Position numbers and translations under genes: made by a program. From positions 1 to 64,000 of the forward strand of contig CAMAVJ010000006.1 in NCBI GenBank assembly GCA_945861725.1: 64,000 nucleotides of DNA, written 5' to 3'. Positions within the stretch are counted from its first letter, which is position 1. Each line of letters begins with the position of its first letter. The notes beneath the pieces were generated by a model, which ran no database searches, was not told the origin of the DNA, and was given only the letters and a program-made list of their open reading frames with translations. Shown piece by piece: positions 29,005 to 38,472 of the stretch. The stretch comes from Rickettsia typhi (GTDB taxonomy: Bacteria; Pseudomonadota; Alphaproteobacteria; Rickettsiales; Deianiraeaceae).

Positions 29005-30438
29005 ATGAAGGTTTTTGAAGTTCTAATTTTATTACTGCTATTTTGTGGAACTTTGCCGATACTCTTGCACAAAGTCAAAGCAATTTATGCGACTGCCGTC
29101 CTTGTGGTTGCAATTCTGGCATTAATTTTCATTCACACACAAATCAATATTGAAAACTTTACGAGTTTTGTTTTTGGGAATTTTTCTCCATCAATTGGAA
29201 TAGAGCATAAACCTGATACAATTTCTTATTTTCTAGTAACAATAATTGCATTTTGTGGAATGTATACATCATATTCGCTCTTAAGGCGGATAGAATCTGT
29301 TTATACAAAATATATTGCCTGTTTTGTCACAATTGCAATCGCGTCGTCCTTGATTATATCAATAACGAAGGATATTTTTAATTTTTATGTCTTTTTTGAA
29401 CTTTGTAACATTTGTTTTTACTTAATTTTTGCAAATACAGCGGACGTTCAAAGAAAAAAGTATATTTTGGAATATGTATTACTCAGTGGTATTGCTTCTG
29501 TTTTTCTCGTTCTTGCAATTGAAATTATTTATGTAACATTTGGAACTCTTAATGTTGTGACGCTAAAAAGCATTGCAATGACAGGAAATCACTTAATCTT
29601 AATGAAAATCGCAACGCTTTTTATGGTAATAACGGTTTTTATCAAGCTTGGAATTTTTCCATTTAATGTATGGGTGAAGAAAATTTATACAACGTGTCCA
29701 AACTTCTTCCTTCCTTTCTATGCTACAATTGCACCATCGTTGATGCTATATCTCGTAATATTTTTTGAATATTATGTTATTAAAAGTTACGATATAATTC
29801 TTTTTACATCAAAAATTGTTACGCCGTTTTGTCTTGCAACGATTTTAATTTTTTCCTTCCTTGCAATAAAGGAGAAAGACTTGCGTACAATATTTGCATA
29901 CTCAACACTTGTGCAGGTTTCCTATACGTTGATTTGCCTTACAACGCCAAATGTTTCAGCAATCAATGGTGGAATTTTACACATCGTTCACAATGCAATT
30001 TGTAAATTTGGTTTATTTGTGATAATCTGCCAGCTTTACATTTCACACAAAAGCTATAACATTTCAATTCTACATGGACTTTTTTCCAATAAAACAATTG
30101 CACTTTGTTTTTGCATCCTTTGTGCAAGTTTAATAGGTTTTCCACTAACAAGCGGATTTGTGAGTAAATTTTATATGTTTCAAGGCTTGATAGAAGAAAA
30201 ACGGTTTATTTCTCTTGGTGTTTTTGTTATTGGCGCAGTTTTGAGCATTGTGTATTTCTGGCGTATAATTCAACCAATATTTTTTGAAAAAGCACATAAT
30301 TCAGTTAAGATTGATACGATGAATCAAGTGACGGTTGTGATAATAACGATGGCATCAATTGTTTTTGGAATATTTACCAAAATTACACTTGCAAAATCAC
30401 AAACGATTGTAACAATGTTTTTACAGAATTTATCTTGA
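29005..30438 (+). CDS. Proton-conducting membrane transporter, NuoM/NuoN/MrpD-like
   Basis: FIKLGIFPFNVWVKKIYTTCPNFFLPFYATIAPSLMLY, EKDLRTIFAYSTLVQVSY, GFPLTSGFVSKFYMFQGL. Confidence 0.8.
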   Translation: MKVFEVLILLLLFCGTLPILLHKVKAIYATAVLVVAILALIFIHTQINIENFTSFVFGNFSPSIGIEHKPDTISYFLVTIIAFCGMYTSYSLLRRIESVYTKYIACFVTIAIASSLIISITKDIFNFYVFFELCNICFYLIFANTADVQRKKYILEYVLLSGIASVFLVLAIEIIYVTFGTLNVVTLKSIAMTGNHLILMKIATLFMVITVFIKLGIFPFNVWVKKIYTTCPNFFLPFYATIAPSLMLYLVIFFEYYVIKSYDIILFTSKIVTPFCLATILIFSFLAIKEKDLRTIFAYSTLVQVSYTLICLTTPNVSAINGGILHIVHNAICKFGLFVIICQLYISHKSYNISILHGLFSNKTIALCFCILCASLIGFPLTSGFVSKFYMFQGLIEEKRFISLGVFVIGAVLSIVYFWRIIQPIFFEKAHNSVKIDTMNQVTVVIITMASIVFGIFTKITLAKSQTIVTMFLQNLS

Positions 30439-30443
30439 ACAAA

Positions 30444-31442
30444 ATGAAGACATTAAATGAAATGAAATTGGAAATTTCTCAAGCAATATCTAATACAACA
30501 ACAGTTCACGAACTTCTTAATGTCAAAGCTGGATTTATTGGAAAATCTGGCTCAATTACCGAGGAATTTAAAAATATGAAAGACCTTGCTATTGAAGAAA
30601 AAAAACAAAAAGGACAAGAATTAAACGAGCTAAAAAACGCAGTTGAAGAAGTTGCAGAAGTGCAAATGAAAACGATAAAAATTCGCCAAATTAATGAAAC
30701 ACTTGAAAATGAAAAAATTGACATAACAGTTCCTTCAATTAATAGGGAAAAGGGCTCAATTCACCCGACTTCATTCGTTGCGAATGAGATATATTTGTTT
30801 TTTGCAAAGTATGGTTTTTCAATTCAAGATGGTCCTGAGATTGAAGATGATTATCATAATTTTGAAGCCTTAAACTTTCCGGAACTCCATCCTGCAAGGG
30901 CTATGCACGACACATTTTACATAGAAAATTCCGAACACTTACTTAGAACGCATACATCTTCGGTACAAATTCGTTATATGCAGGCAAAAAATCCGCCATT
31001 TCGCTTTCTGTCGATAGGCAAAACTTATAGATGCGACTCCGATAGAACTCATATTCCGATGTTTCATCAGGCTGAAGGTGTTTGTGTTGACGAGGGTATC
31101 TCACTTGCTCACATGAAGACTATTGTTGAAGATTTTCTTATTCACTTTTTTGGCGACTCCGCTAGTGATAATAAAGCAAAAATCCGCTTCAGATCTAGTT
31201 TCTTTCCATTTACAGAGCCTTCATTTGAAGTTGATATTGATATGGGAAATGGCTTTTTAGAGGTAATGGGTTGCGGAATGATTCATCAAAATGTTCTAAA
31301 GAACTGTAATGTGGAACAAAAGTACTCAGGTTTTGCCTTTGGAATGGGACTTGAACGCCTTGCGATGTTAAAATATGGTATTCATGATGTCCGTGATTGT
31401 ATATCTTCAGTTCCGCAATGGCAAAAACATTTTGGGATGTAG
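30444..31442 (+). CDS. pheS: Phenylalanine-tRNA ligase alpha subunit
   Basis: GPEIEDDYHNFEALNFPELHPARAMHDTFY, FHQAEGVCVD, FGMGLERLAMLKYGI. Confidence 0.95.
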   Translation: MKTLNEMKLEISQAISNTTTVHELLNVKAGFIGKSGSITEEFKNMKDLAIEEKKQKGQELNELKNAVEEVAEVQMKTIKIRQINETLENEKIDITVPSINREKGSIHPTSFVANEIYLFFAKYGFSIQDGPEIEDDYHNFEALNFPELHPARAMHDTFYIENSEHLLRTHTSSVQIRYMQAKNPPFRFLSIGKTYRCDSDRTHIPMFHQAEGVCVDEGISLAHMKTIVEDFLIHFFGDSASDNKAKIRFRSSFFPFTEPSFEVDIDMGNGFLEVMGCGMIHQNVLKNCNVEQKYSGFAFGMGLERLAMLKYGIHDVRDCISSVPQWQKHFGM

Positions 31443-31489
31443 TAAAATTCGAAATTGATATGTTGAATTTTTATGCCTAGTTTTTTTGT

Positions 31490-32413
31490 CTAGTTTTTTT
31501 GTCCAATGCGTAATTTTGCAGATCTCGACCTTGGATTTAGCCTAACTTCTTCCGAACTTGGTTCGATTGGTTTTTTTGTAATAATTACAAATGGTTTTTT
31601 ATTGTTTGAAATTGGCTCTTGTGTATATTTATTTTTTTTTATTTTTTTTTCGGAGTTTTCCTCGAAAAAATTTTTTACAAGTCTGTCCTCAAGTTCATGA
31701 AATGAAATGCATGCAAGAATTCCACCGGAAGTGATACTTTTTAAACTGGATTCTAGTAAAAGTTCAATCTCTTCTAGTTCGTTGTTGACAAAAATTCGAA
31801 TTGCTTGAAATGTTTTAGTTGCTGGATGAATTTTGTAATGCTGCGGTTCGTTGTATGCTTCGTAGACGATTTGTGCAAGTTCAATTGTTGTTTCAATAGG
31901 TTTTTTCTTTCTGGCAGAAAATATCATTCCAGCAATTTTTTTTGCAAGGCGTTCGTTGGAGTATTTAAAAATAATATCGGCAATTTGTTTTTCATCGAAG
32001 TCATTAATAACATTGAACGCGGAAATTTCACATTTCCCCATTTGCATATTTAATTTCGCCTCCTTGTTAAAGGAGAATCCTCGCGTTGCATCGTCGACAT
32101 GCATCGAAGAAATGCCAAAATCAGCGACGATACCATCACATTTGGAAACATAATTCGTGATATTACTGAATTTATCATTAATAAATTCGAATCTTTCACC
32201 AAATTGTTTTTTTATTTCATCAGCGATTGGAATTACAGTTGAATCTCTATCAAATGCAATTACTTTACAATCTGTGCGACTTAAAATTTCTTTTGTATAG
32301 CCACCAGCTCCAAATGTTGCATCAACATAAGTTTTGCCGTTGGAAATATTTAAAGCAGAAAAGGCTTCGTGCAAAAGAACGGATTTATGGATGGGTTTAT
32401 AAATTTGTGTCAT
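31490..32413 (-). CDS. rsmH: 16S rRNA (cytosine1402-N4)-methyltransferase
   Basis: HKSVLLHEAFSAL, YVDATFGAGGYTKEIL, ADFGISSMHVDDATRGFSF, C-terminal NPRSRSAKLR. Confidence 0.95.
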   Translation of the reverse strand: MTQIYKPIHKSVLLHEAFSALNISNGKTYVDATFGAGGYTKEILSRTDCKVIAFDRDSTVIPIADEIKKQFGERFEFINDKFSNITNYVSKCDGIVADFGISSMHVDDATRGFSFNKEAKLNMQMGKCEISAFNVINDFDEKQIADIIFKYSNERLAKKIAGMIFSARKKKPIETTIELAQIVYEAYNEPQHYKIHPATKTFQAIRIFVNNELEEIELLLESSLKSITSGGILACISFHELEDRLVKNFFEENSEKKIKKNKYTQEPISNNKKPFVIITKKPIEPSSEEVRLNPRSRSAKLRIGQKN

Positions 32414-33407
32414 CTCTTTTTATGTTTTTGAGTGCCATAACTTGCATTCTCTTCCAAAGTAAGGCATCAATTGCTGGGAAACCGCATAAAGTTTTGCCAG
32501 ATTCTTTTGGACCAGTTATGACACCAGAAAAGCCCATAATTTGTGTTTTGTCTGGCATTATAACACCTCCAGCGATGGCGGATTGTCCTCCTATCATGCA
32601 AAAATTACCAATTTCAACTGAGCCAGCCAACGCAGATTCTGCTGCAATAAAACACGATTCGCCAACTGTTGTTCCATGACCAATTTGCACTGAATTATCG
32701 ATTTTTGTGAAATTTCCAATTGTGGTATCATTCAGAAATCCTCTATCAATAGTTGTATTTGCACCGATGTCTACAGATTTTCCAAGAATGACTTTTGAAA
32801 TTTGTGGAATTGAGAAGTGTTCTCCTGTGATATAATTTGGAACAAATCCAAAACCGCATGTTCCAATTCTTGCACCAGAGCGAATTATTGAGCTATCACC
32901 AACGGTACAATGTTCAAGTGAAGCGTGGCTGTGAATTACTACGTTATCATTAATTTCAACATTTTCACCAATATAGACATACGGCATTATGCGAACATTT
33001 TTACCAATTTTTGCGGTTGATGAAATTACGGCGTGTTGTGAAATATGTGGATTTTCTTTGGAAAAGTCTTTGTATGATTTGGGATATTGCTCACCAGAGC
33101 CAACATATTCAGAAATGACGTGTGCCATAGCAAAGTATGGATCGTCAACAATTATTGCAATTGTATCGTGTGGAATTTTGTCTTTATTTCTTTGTTTAAC
33201 AAAACACGCACCAACTTTTGTGGTTTTTAATTCCTTTAAATGACCAAATGCACCATTGAAAAATGATATAGATGATGAGTTTCCATCTTTTAGTGATGAA
33301 AATGATAAAAATTCCATATCATAAAACTTTTGATCATTAACAACTCCGCCAACCAATTTAAGTAAGTCGGAGTTGATTATGGTCATTTGAATTTGTTGGT
33401 TTTGCAT
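32397..33407 (-). CDS. lpxD: UDP-3-O-acylglucosamine N-acyltransferase
   Basis: Left-handed beta-helix hexapeptide repeats; GTCGFGFVPN, IDNSVQIGHGTTVGESCFIAAESALAGSVEIG. Confidence 0.93.
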   Translation of the reverse strand: MQNQQIQMTIINSDLLKLVGGVVNDQKFYDMEFLSFSSLKDGNSSSISFFNGAFGHLKELKTTKVGACFVKQRNKDKIPHDTIAIIVDDPYFAMAHVISEYVGSGEQYPKSYKDFSKENPHISQHAVISSTAKIGKNVRIMPYVYIGENVEINDNVVIHSHASLEHCTVGDSSIIRSGARIGTCGFGFVPNYITGEHFSIPQISKVILGKSVDIGANTTIDRGFLNDTTIGNFTKIDNSVQIGHGTTVGESCFIAAESALAGSVEIGNFCMIGGQSAIAGGVIMPDKTQIMGFSGVITGPKESGKTLCGFPAIDALLWKRMQVMALKNIKRDDTNL

Positions 33408-33409
33408 AA

Positions 33410-34009
33410 TTATTTTTTCTTCTTTTGTGGAATTGTTTCTTCTCCCCAATTGATTTTCATTTTTGGCATTTTAGCATCAAGTTCTTTAATAATATCGGCT
33501 GTGATATCATATTTTTTATCAAAGTATAGAGTTGTGTTTTCAGAAATAACGAGGTCATATCCTTGTTTTTTTGCAATTGATTCAACAATTTCCTTGATTT
33601 TACCGTTGAGTTTCATAAGAGAATCATTCTTAATGTTCTCAAGTTTTTGTGCTTTATTTTTAAGGTTTGCATCAATTTGCATAAGATCCTTCTGAAGGGC
33701 AGCTTTTTTTACATCAAGAGCTTTTGCCGTTGAAACGGCACCAAATTTTTCTAAATCTGCAACTTTTTTTTGAACGTCATCTTGTACTAATTTAACTTCT
33801 AATTGTAGTTTTGTTTGACGATCTTGAATTTGCTTGGCGATATCCTGCGAAACAAGTGTTTTATTTTCAATTTCAACATAATTCACAATGGCGATATTAC
33901 TATTCGCACCAGCGTTTGCATTAAAATTGATACTGACAAAAAGTGGAAGGAAGATCGCAAAAAGAAAGGATTTTGGAAAAACTCTCATAGGTATTGATAT
34001 AAATTTCAT
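33410..34009 (-). CDS. OmpH/Skp-family periplasmic chaperone
   Basis: Signal peptide then IAIVNYVEI...long coiled coil...IVESIAKKQGYDLVIS...YDITADIIKELD; upstream of lpxD. Confidence 0.85.
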   Translation of the reverse strand: MKFISIPMRVFPKSFLFAIFLPLFVSINFNANAGANSNIAIVNYVEIENKTLVSQDIAKQIQDRQTKLQLEVKLVQDDVQKKVADLEKFGAVSTAKALDVKKAALQKDLMQIDANLKNKAQKLENIKNDSLMKLNGKIKEIVESIAKKQGYDLVISENTTLYFDKKYDITADIIKELDAKMPKMKINWGEETIPQKKKK

Positions 34010-34130
34010 AGTGATTATTTTGTCCGCACACTTTAATGTCAAGTGTTATTTTTTGAAATTTTCAGATAAAAAACTTGACATTTTTTGCTGCGTGAATGCA
34101 TGAATTGTTATAAAATTAATAAAAAAAGAT

Positions 34131-34673
34131 ATGAAAATTGCCGTTATATACGACACATCACTTGGTCACACTGAAGTTATTGCAAAAAAAATTGCTGAAG
34201 GAATTTCTTCAAAAGGAATAGAAATTAAAATGTTTACAGCGAAGGAAATGAATGAAAAGCCTGAAATGCTTGATGAAATTGAATCCTTTGATGGAATGGT
34301 TTTTGGTTCTCCAACATATATGGGTTCCGTTTCTGCTGATTTTAAAAAATTTATGGATTCAACTTCACAAATTTGGTATGGACAAAAATGGAAAGATAAA
34401 CTTGCTGCTGGTTTTACAAATTCCGCTGCTCTTTCTGGTGATAAATTCAATACTCTTTCAACCATTTGTACATTTGCCTGTCAACATTCAATGGTATGGC
34501 TTTCACAAGGAATATTTCCTGATGGAACCGTTAACAGACTTGGTTCTTGGGTTGGATTAATGGCTCAATCTGATAACGCACCATCTGATGTTACACCTCC
34601 CGAAAGCGATAAGCAATACGCCGTTGCATTTGGTGAAAGAATTGCAACATTTATGCAGACAAAATTGAAATAA
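34131..34673 (+). CDS. WrbA-like flavodoxin/NADPH-FMN reductase
   Basis: VIYDTSLGHTEVIAKKIAEGI, GMVFGSPTYMGSVSADFKKFMDST. Confidence 0.85.
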   Translation: MKIAVIYDTSLGHTEVIAKKIAEGISSKGIEIKMFTAKEMNEKPEMLDEIESFDGMVFGSPTYMGSVSADFKKFMDSTSQIWYGQKWKDKLAAGFTNSAALSGDKFNTLSTICTFACQHSMVWLSQGIFPDGTVNRLGSWVGLMAQSDNAPSDVTPPESDKQYAVAFGERIATFMQTKLK

Positions 34674-34687
34674 TTTTTTTTAAAACT

Positions 34688-35320
34688 ATGGAAGGTAAAT
34701 TAAATAAAGATAAGCTTGGTGAAAACATAAAAAGTGAAGGCAAAGGAAAACTTGGTGCTGATTTTCTACATTCTGAATCTACGCAAAAATTGAAAGAAAA
34801 AAAATTGGAACATCCTACTGAAAGTAACGATTCCAATCAATCTTCTAAACAGAATGATTCAAAAATGCAAGATATCGAAAGTGCAGTGAATGAACTAAAA
34901 GAAGGACTTGTTCGCTCACTTGCTGAAATGGAGAATCTTAAGAAGCGTCATCAAAAGGAACTTGAGACATCTGTAAAATACGCGAATTCTAGTATCTTGA
35001 AGGATCTTACTGAACCATTTGAACAACTTTTTATGGCACTCGCAGTAAAACCTTCTGAAGAACTATTGGGAAATCCTGCATTTGTTTCACTTTTTAATGG
35101 CATTGAAATGACAAAAAAAGCATTTGAAAAAGCATTTGAAAAACATGGACTTAAAAGAATTTACCCAAAGGGTAACAAGTTTGATCACAACATTCATCAG
35201 GCAATTTCGCAAATAAAGCAAGAAGGCATTGATTCTGGTGTAATTATTGATGTCGTGCAAGCTGGTTATATTTTAGATGAAAGAATTATTAAGCCGGCAC
35301 TTGTTATCGTTGCAAGCTAG
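34688..35320 (+). CDS. grpE: Nucleotide exchange factor GrpE
   Basis: RSLAEMENLKKRHQKE, GLKRIYPKGNKFDHNIHQAIS, VVQAGYILDERIIKPALVIVA. Confidence 0.93.
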   Translation: MEGKLNKDKLGENIKSEGKGKLGADFLHSESTQKLKEKKLEHPTESNDSNQSSKQNDSKMQDIESAVNELKEGLVRSLAEMENLKKRHQKELETSVKYANSSILKDLTEPFEQLFMALAVKPSEELLGNPAFVSLFNGIEMTKKAFEKAFEKHGLKRIYPKGNKFDHNIHQAISQIKQEGIDSGVIIDVVQAGYILDERIIKPALVIVAS

Positions 35321-35396
35321 TAGCACTCTTTTGCAATCTATTACAATCCATTGCTAGCGTAACAATTTATCGTCTGTTGCATAACACAAAAAAGTC

Positions 35397-36149
35397 TTAA
35401 TGGAATGAAGGATTTGGCATAAAAGCGTTTGACCACCCATTTAAAGTAATTCTTGTTACCAGTTGAATCTTTGTATTTACACGCATTTTTGTAAAAATTC
35501 TTTTGGTAAGGGTGTCAACGGTGTTAATTGAAATATCCATCATGGAGGCTATATCTCTTCTTTCTTTGCCATTATACATTAAGCTAATGACCTTTGTTTC
35601 CTTTTGTGAAAAAGGGAATGGAGTTTTGATGTTATTAATTTTTTGGCGTGCATTACTTTCTTGAAATGCGTTGTTGAATATTGTACATACCGCGTACATT
35701 TGGTACATAAACTCTTTATCTCTTGTCAATTCTTCCGAATGAAATGCGAGGTAAATACCATTTTGACCAAAGGGGTGAACGGGCAATGGAATACACACGC
35801 CATATTGTATGCCTTCGGACGATACAGAGTTTTGCATTTGTAATAATAGCATTTTTTGTGATTGAGTGAGGTGAATATTATTCATTTCAGAACACACTTC
35901 TTTCCATGATAACATTTTATTATAAATATGTGTAATATTTATTGCAGGGTCGATTTCCAAAAAGTTTCTTTGCATATACTTTTCACACCATGATTGATCA
36001 TAGTTGTGATGCATTATCGGTTGTTGAAATGTTGTGTAGTTATATTTTTTTACGCCTGTTGAAAGAAGGAAATTTGTAAAATGCAAGACAAGATCTTTAA
36101 CTTGAATTGACTGTGCTAATTGTGCTATAACTAAGGAGAAATCATACAT
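35397..36149 (-). CDS. LuxR-family regulator with autoinducer-binding-like N-terminus and C-terminal HTH
   Basis: C-terminal FSQKETKVISLMYNGKERRDIASMMDISINTVDTLTKRIFTKMRVNTKIQLVTRI is a GerE-type HTH. Start moved to 36149 because the track start overlaps tRNA-Pro. Confidence 0.8.
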   Translation of the reverse strand: MYDFSLVIAQLAQSIQVKDLVLHFTNFLLSTGVKKYNYTTFQQPIMHHNYDQSWCEKYMQRNFLEIDPAINITHIYNKMLSWKEVCSEMNNIHLTQSQKMLLLQMQNSVSSEGIQYGVCIPLPVHPFGQNGIYLAFHSEELTRDKEFMYQMYAVCTIFNNAFQESNARQKINNIKTPFPFSQKETKVISLMYNGKERRDIASMMDISINTVDTLTKRIFTKMRVNTKIQLVTRITLNGWSNAFMPNPSFH

Positions 36150-36174
36150 AAATTTGCAACAAAAAGTTATGTAG

Positions 36175-36251
36175 TGGTCGGAGTAGAGGGATTCGAACCC
36201 CCGACCTTCTGGTCCCAAACCAGACGCGCTACCAAACTACGCTATACTCCG
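36175..36251 (-). tRNA. tRNA-Pro(UGG)
   Basis: CGGAGTA...TACTCCG acceptor, anticodon loop TTTGGGA, encoded CCA. Confidence 0.97.
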
Positions 36252-36331
36252 CCAATGCTTGTTAGGGTTTTATAGTGTTTTTAAATTGTCAAGTCTTTTT
36301 CTTGACTTATTTAATACGCTATCTATTAAAA

Positions 36332-37279
36332 ATGAAATTTGTTTTCACTTATATGGTTCCGCTTTCATATTGGATCGGTTTTTTAGTATTCCTCGTTATT
36401 GCCCTTTGTCTTGATTTACTTGTTTTCAATAGGAAGGATCATGCTCCAACTTTAAAGGAGTCTCTTTTTTGGACTATAATTTGGACTCTGATCGCAGTTG
36501 GCTTTCGCTTTGTTTTGAATGTCCAACTTGGTAAACAAGCTGGTGATGAATTTATTACTGGGTATGTTCTTGAACGAATTCTCAGCGTTGATAATATTTT
36601 TATTTTTGTATTAATTTTCTCATATTTCAAAGTTCCACAGGCATTACAACACCGTGCTTTAATGATTGGAATCATAATCGCCATTGTTTTGCGTGCAGCA
36701 TTTATTTTTGCGGGAGCAGCTCTTGTTGAAAAATTTGCATGGACTTTATATATTTTTGGTGCATTTTTGGTTTACACAGGTGCAAAAATTATCCTTACAA
36801 AAGACAGTGAAGATAGCCTTGAGGACAATAAAATTGTGAAGTTTTGTCATAAATTTTTCAATATCATTCCAGAATATTATGGTAAAAAGCTTATCGTGAT
36901 AGCAGATGGTAAAAAAGCCTTGACGATGCTTGCACTTGTTGTCATTGCTATTGGTGCAAGTGACGTAATTTTCGCTGTTGACTCCATTCCCGCCGTTTTT
37001 GCTGTAACGACCAACACTTACATCGTTTTCACGGCAAATGTCTTTTCGGTGCTTGGTTTGTGTGCTATATTCTTCCTGATAGCTAATGTTTTGAGCCATT
37101 TTCATTACCTCAAGCTCGCACTTTCAATCATTTTAATGTTCATCGGTGTGAAAATGCTAATCGTCAAATGGCTTCACATTGAAACGATGACATCGCTTAT
37201 TTTCATAATCGCGACATTTGTCATTGCAATCGTTGCTTCGGTGATTAGAGCTAGGGGGTTGAAGAGGGAAAGTTTTTAG
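36332..37279 (+). CDS. TerC-family integral membrane protein
   Basis: ERILSVDNIFIFVLIFSYFKVP, ASDVIFAVDSIPAVFAVTTNTYIVFTANVFSVLGL. Start chosen internally at MKFVFTY. Confidence 0.92.
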   Translation: MKFVFTYMVPLSYWIGFLVFLVIALCLDLLVFNRKDHAPTLKESLFWTIIWTLIAVGFRFVLNVQLGKQAGDEFITGYVLERILSVDNIFIFVLIFSYFKVPQALQHRALMIGIIIAIVLRAAFIFAGAALVEKFAWTLYIFGAFLVYTGAKIILTKDSEDSLEDNKIVKFCHKFFNIIPEYYGKKLIVIADGKKALTMLALVVIAIGASDVIFAVDSIPAVFAVTTNTYIVFTANVFSVLGLCAIFFLIANVLSHFHYLKLALSIILMFIGVKMLIVKWLHIETMTSLIFIIATFVIAIVASVIRARGLKRESF

Positions 37280-37285
37280 GGGATT

Positions 37286-37840
37286 GTGGATGGAAACAAG
37301 TTGGGTTCTGATAATCAATTAGCTAATGTTGGGTCGTATAATAATGTAACGATAAATAATACAACAACTGATTTTTTTGGAATATATAAATCAGTGCAAG
37401 CATATTTTGATTACAAAAAATATCAAATCACCATTACACAGCAAAATCTTGAACCATTGCACCACTTAATTCGCAAGGCATTGCTAACAACTCAACCAAA
37501 AACACAAGACTTCACCGATAGCATCTTCAAACTCTACGAAGAAGGCGATGTGAAAATCTCAATGGCAACTTTGCGTGTGATTGAATATATGGACGATGAA
37601 TTGTTGGAGGCGATTATTGCGATATATGATATAGTTTTTGCAAATAAACAGAAAGAACTTTTGTGCATAAATATTAAAAGTTTTCCGGAGGATAATCGTG
37701 AATATTGTTTTCAATGTATTGCGAAAATGAGAGAGTTCCAATTGGTATGGCAACCTGGTGGAGCGTTGCTTGGTGGTGAAAAGGTATTTCAGATACACCA
37801 ACCAGCACTTGATATTTATAATATGTATAAATCCAGATGA
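37286..37840 (+). CDS. Hypothetical protein with Asn/Gly-rich N-terminus
   Basis: 184-aa ORF: MDGNKLGSDNQLANVGSYNNVTINNTTTDFF... and ISMATLRVIEYMDDELLEAI; ATGA overlap with nth. Confidence 0.7.
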   Translation: MDGNKLGSDNQLANVGSYNNVTINNTTTDFFGIYKSVQAYFDYKKYQITITQQNLEPLHHLIRKALLTTQPKTQDFTDSIFKLYEEGDVKISMATLRVIEYMDDELLEAIIAIYDIVFANKQKELLCINIKSFPEDNREYCFQCIAKMREFQLVWQPGGALLGGEKVFQIHQPALDIYNMYKSR

Positions 37841-38469
37841 CCCCAACCCAAACCCACGAACTTTTTCGCCTTTTGCACACCCAAAACCCCGATGCCCGCA
37901 TTGAACTTGACCACGAAAACCCGTTTCATTTGCTAATTGCCGTCGTTCTTTCAGCACAAGCAACGGACAAGCAAGTCAACAAAATTACGCCCGCAATTTT
38001 TGATGTCATCAAAACCCCGCACGATGTCCTCAATCTTGGTCACGACTGGCTTCGCGAAAAAATCGCTTCAATAAATTACAACAATACAAAGGCGAAAAAT
38101 ATTTTCCTTGCATCGCAACAGTTGGTTGAAAATTTTGGCGGTGAAGTTCCACGCACATTGAAAGAGCTTGAAACGCTTGCGGGAGTTGGTCGGAAATCTG
38201 CAAATGTGATTTTAAATTCGTGTTTTGGAATTCCAACTTTGGCGGTTGATACTCATGTTTTTAGAGTTTGCAACAGAACTGGACTTGCTTCTGCCAAAAA
38301 TGTTTTGGAGACTGAAACGCAGGTTTTCCCAAAATTACCTAAAGAATTTGAACTTTGTGCACACCATTTACTGGTTTTACATGGGAGATATATATGTAAA
38401 GCACGCAAACCCGAGTGTGACAAATGTGCCGTTTATCACATTTGTCAATTTCAAAAAAATTCAGAATAA
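37837..38469 (+). CDS. nth: Endonuclease III
   Basis: NPFHLLIAVVLSAQATDKQVNKITPAIF, LAGVGRKSANVIL, FeS motif CKARKPECDKCAVYHIC. Confidence 0.96.
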   Translation: MTPTQTHELFRLLHTQNPDARIELDHENPFHLLIAVVLSAQATDKQVNKITPAIFDVIKTPHDVLNLGHDWLREKIASINYNNTKAKNIFLASQQLVENFGGEVPRTLKELETLAGVGRKSANVILNSCFGIPTLAVDTHVFRVCNRTGLASAKNVLETETQVFPKLPKEFELCAHHLLVLHGRYICKARKPECDKCAVYHICQFQKNSE

Positions 38470-38472
38470 GTG

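Noticed and set aside
32227-32679. 150-aa plus-strand ORF antisense to rsmH/lpxD
   Set aside because: Antisense to two conserved genes; no homology pattern.
36150-36218. N-terminal MGPEGRGFESLYSDHYITFCCKF of the LuxR ORF in the track
   Set aside because: Encoded by tRNA-Pro sequence; real start is more likely the ATG at 36149.
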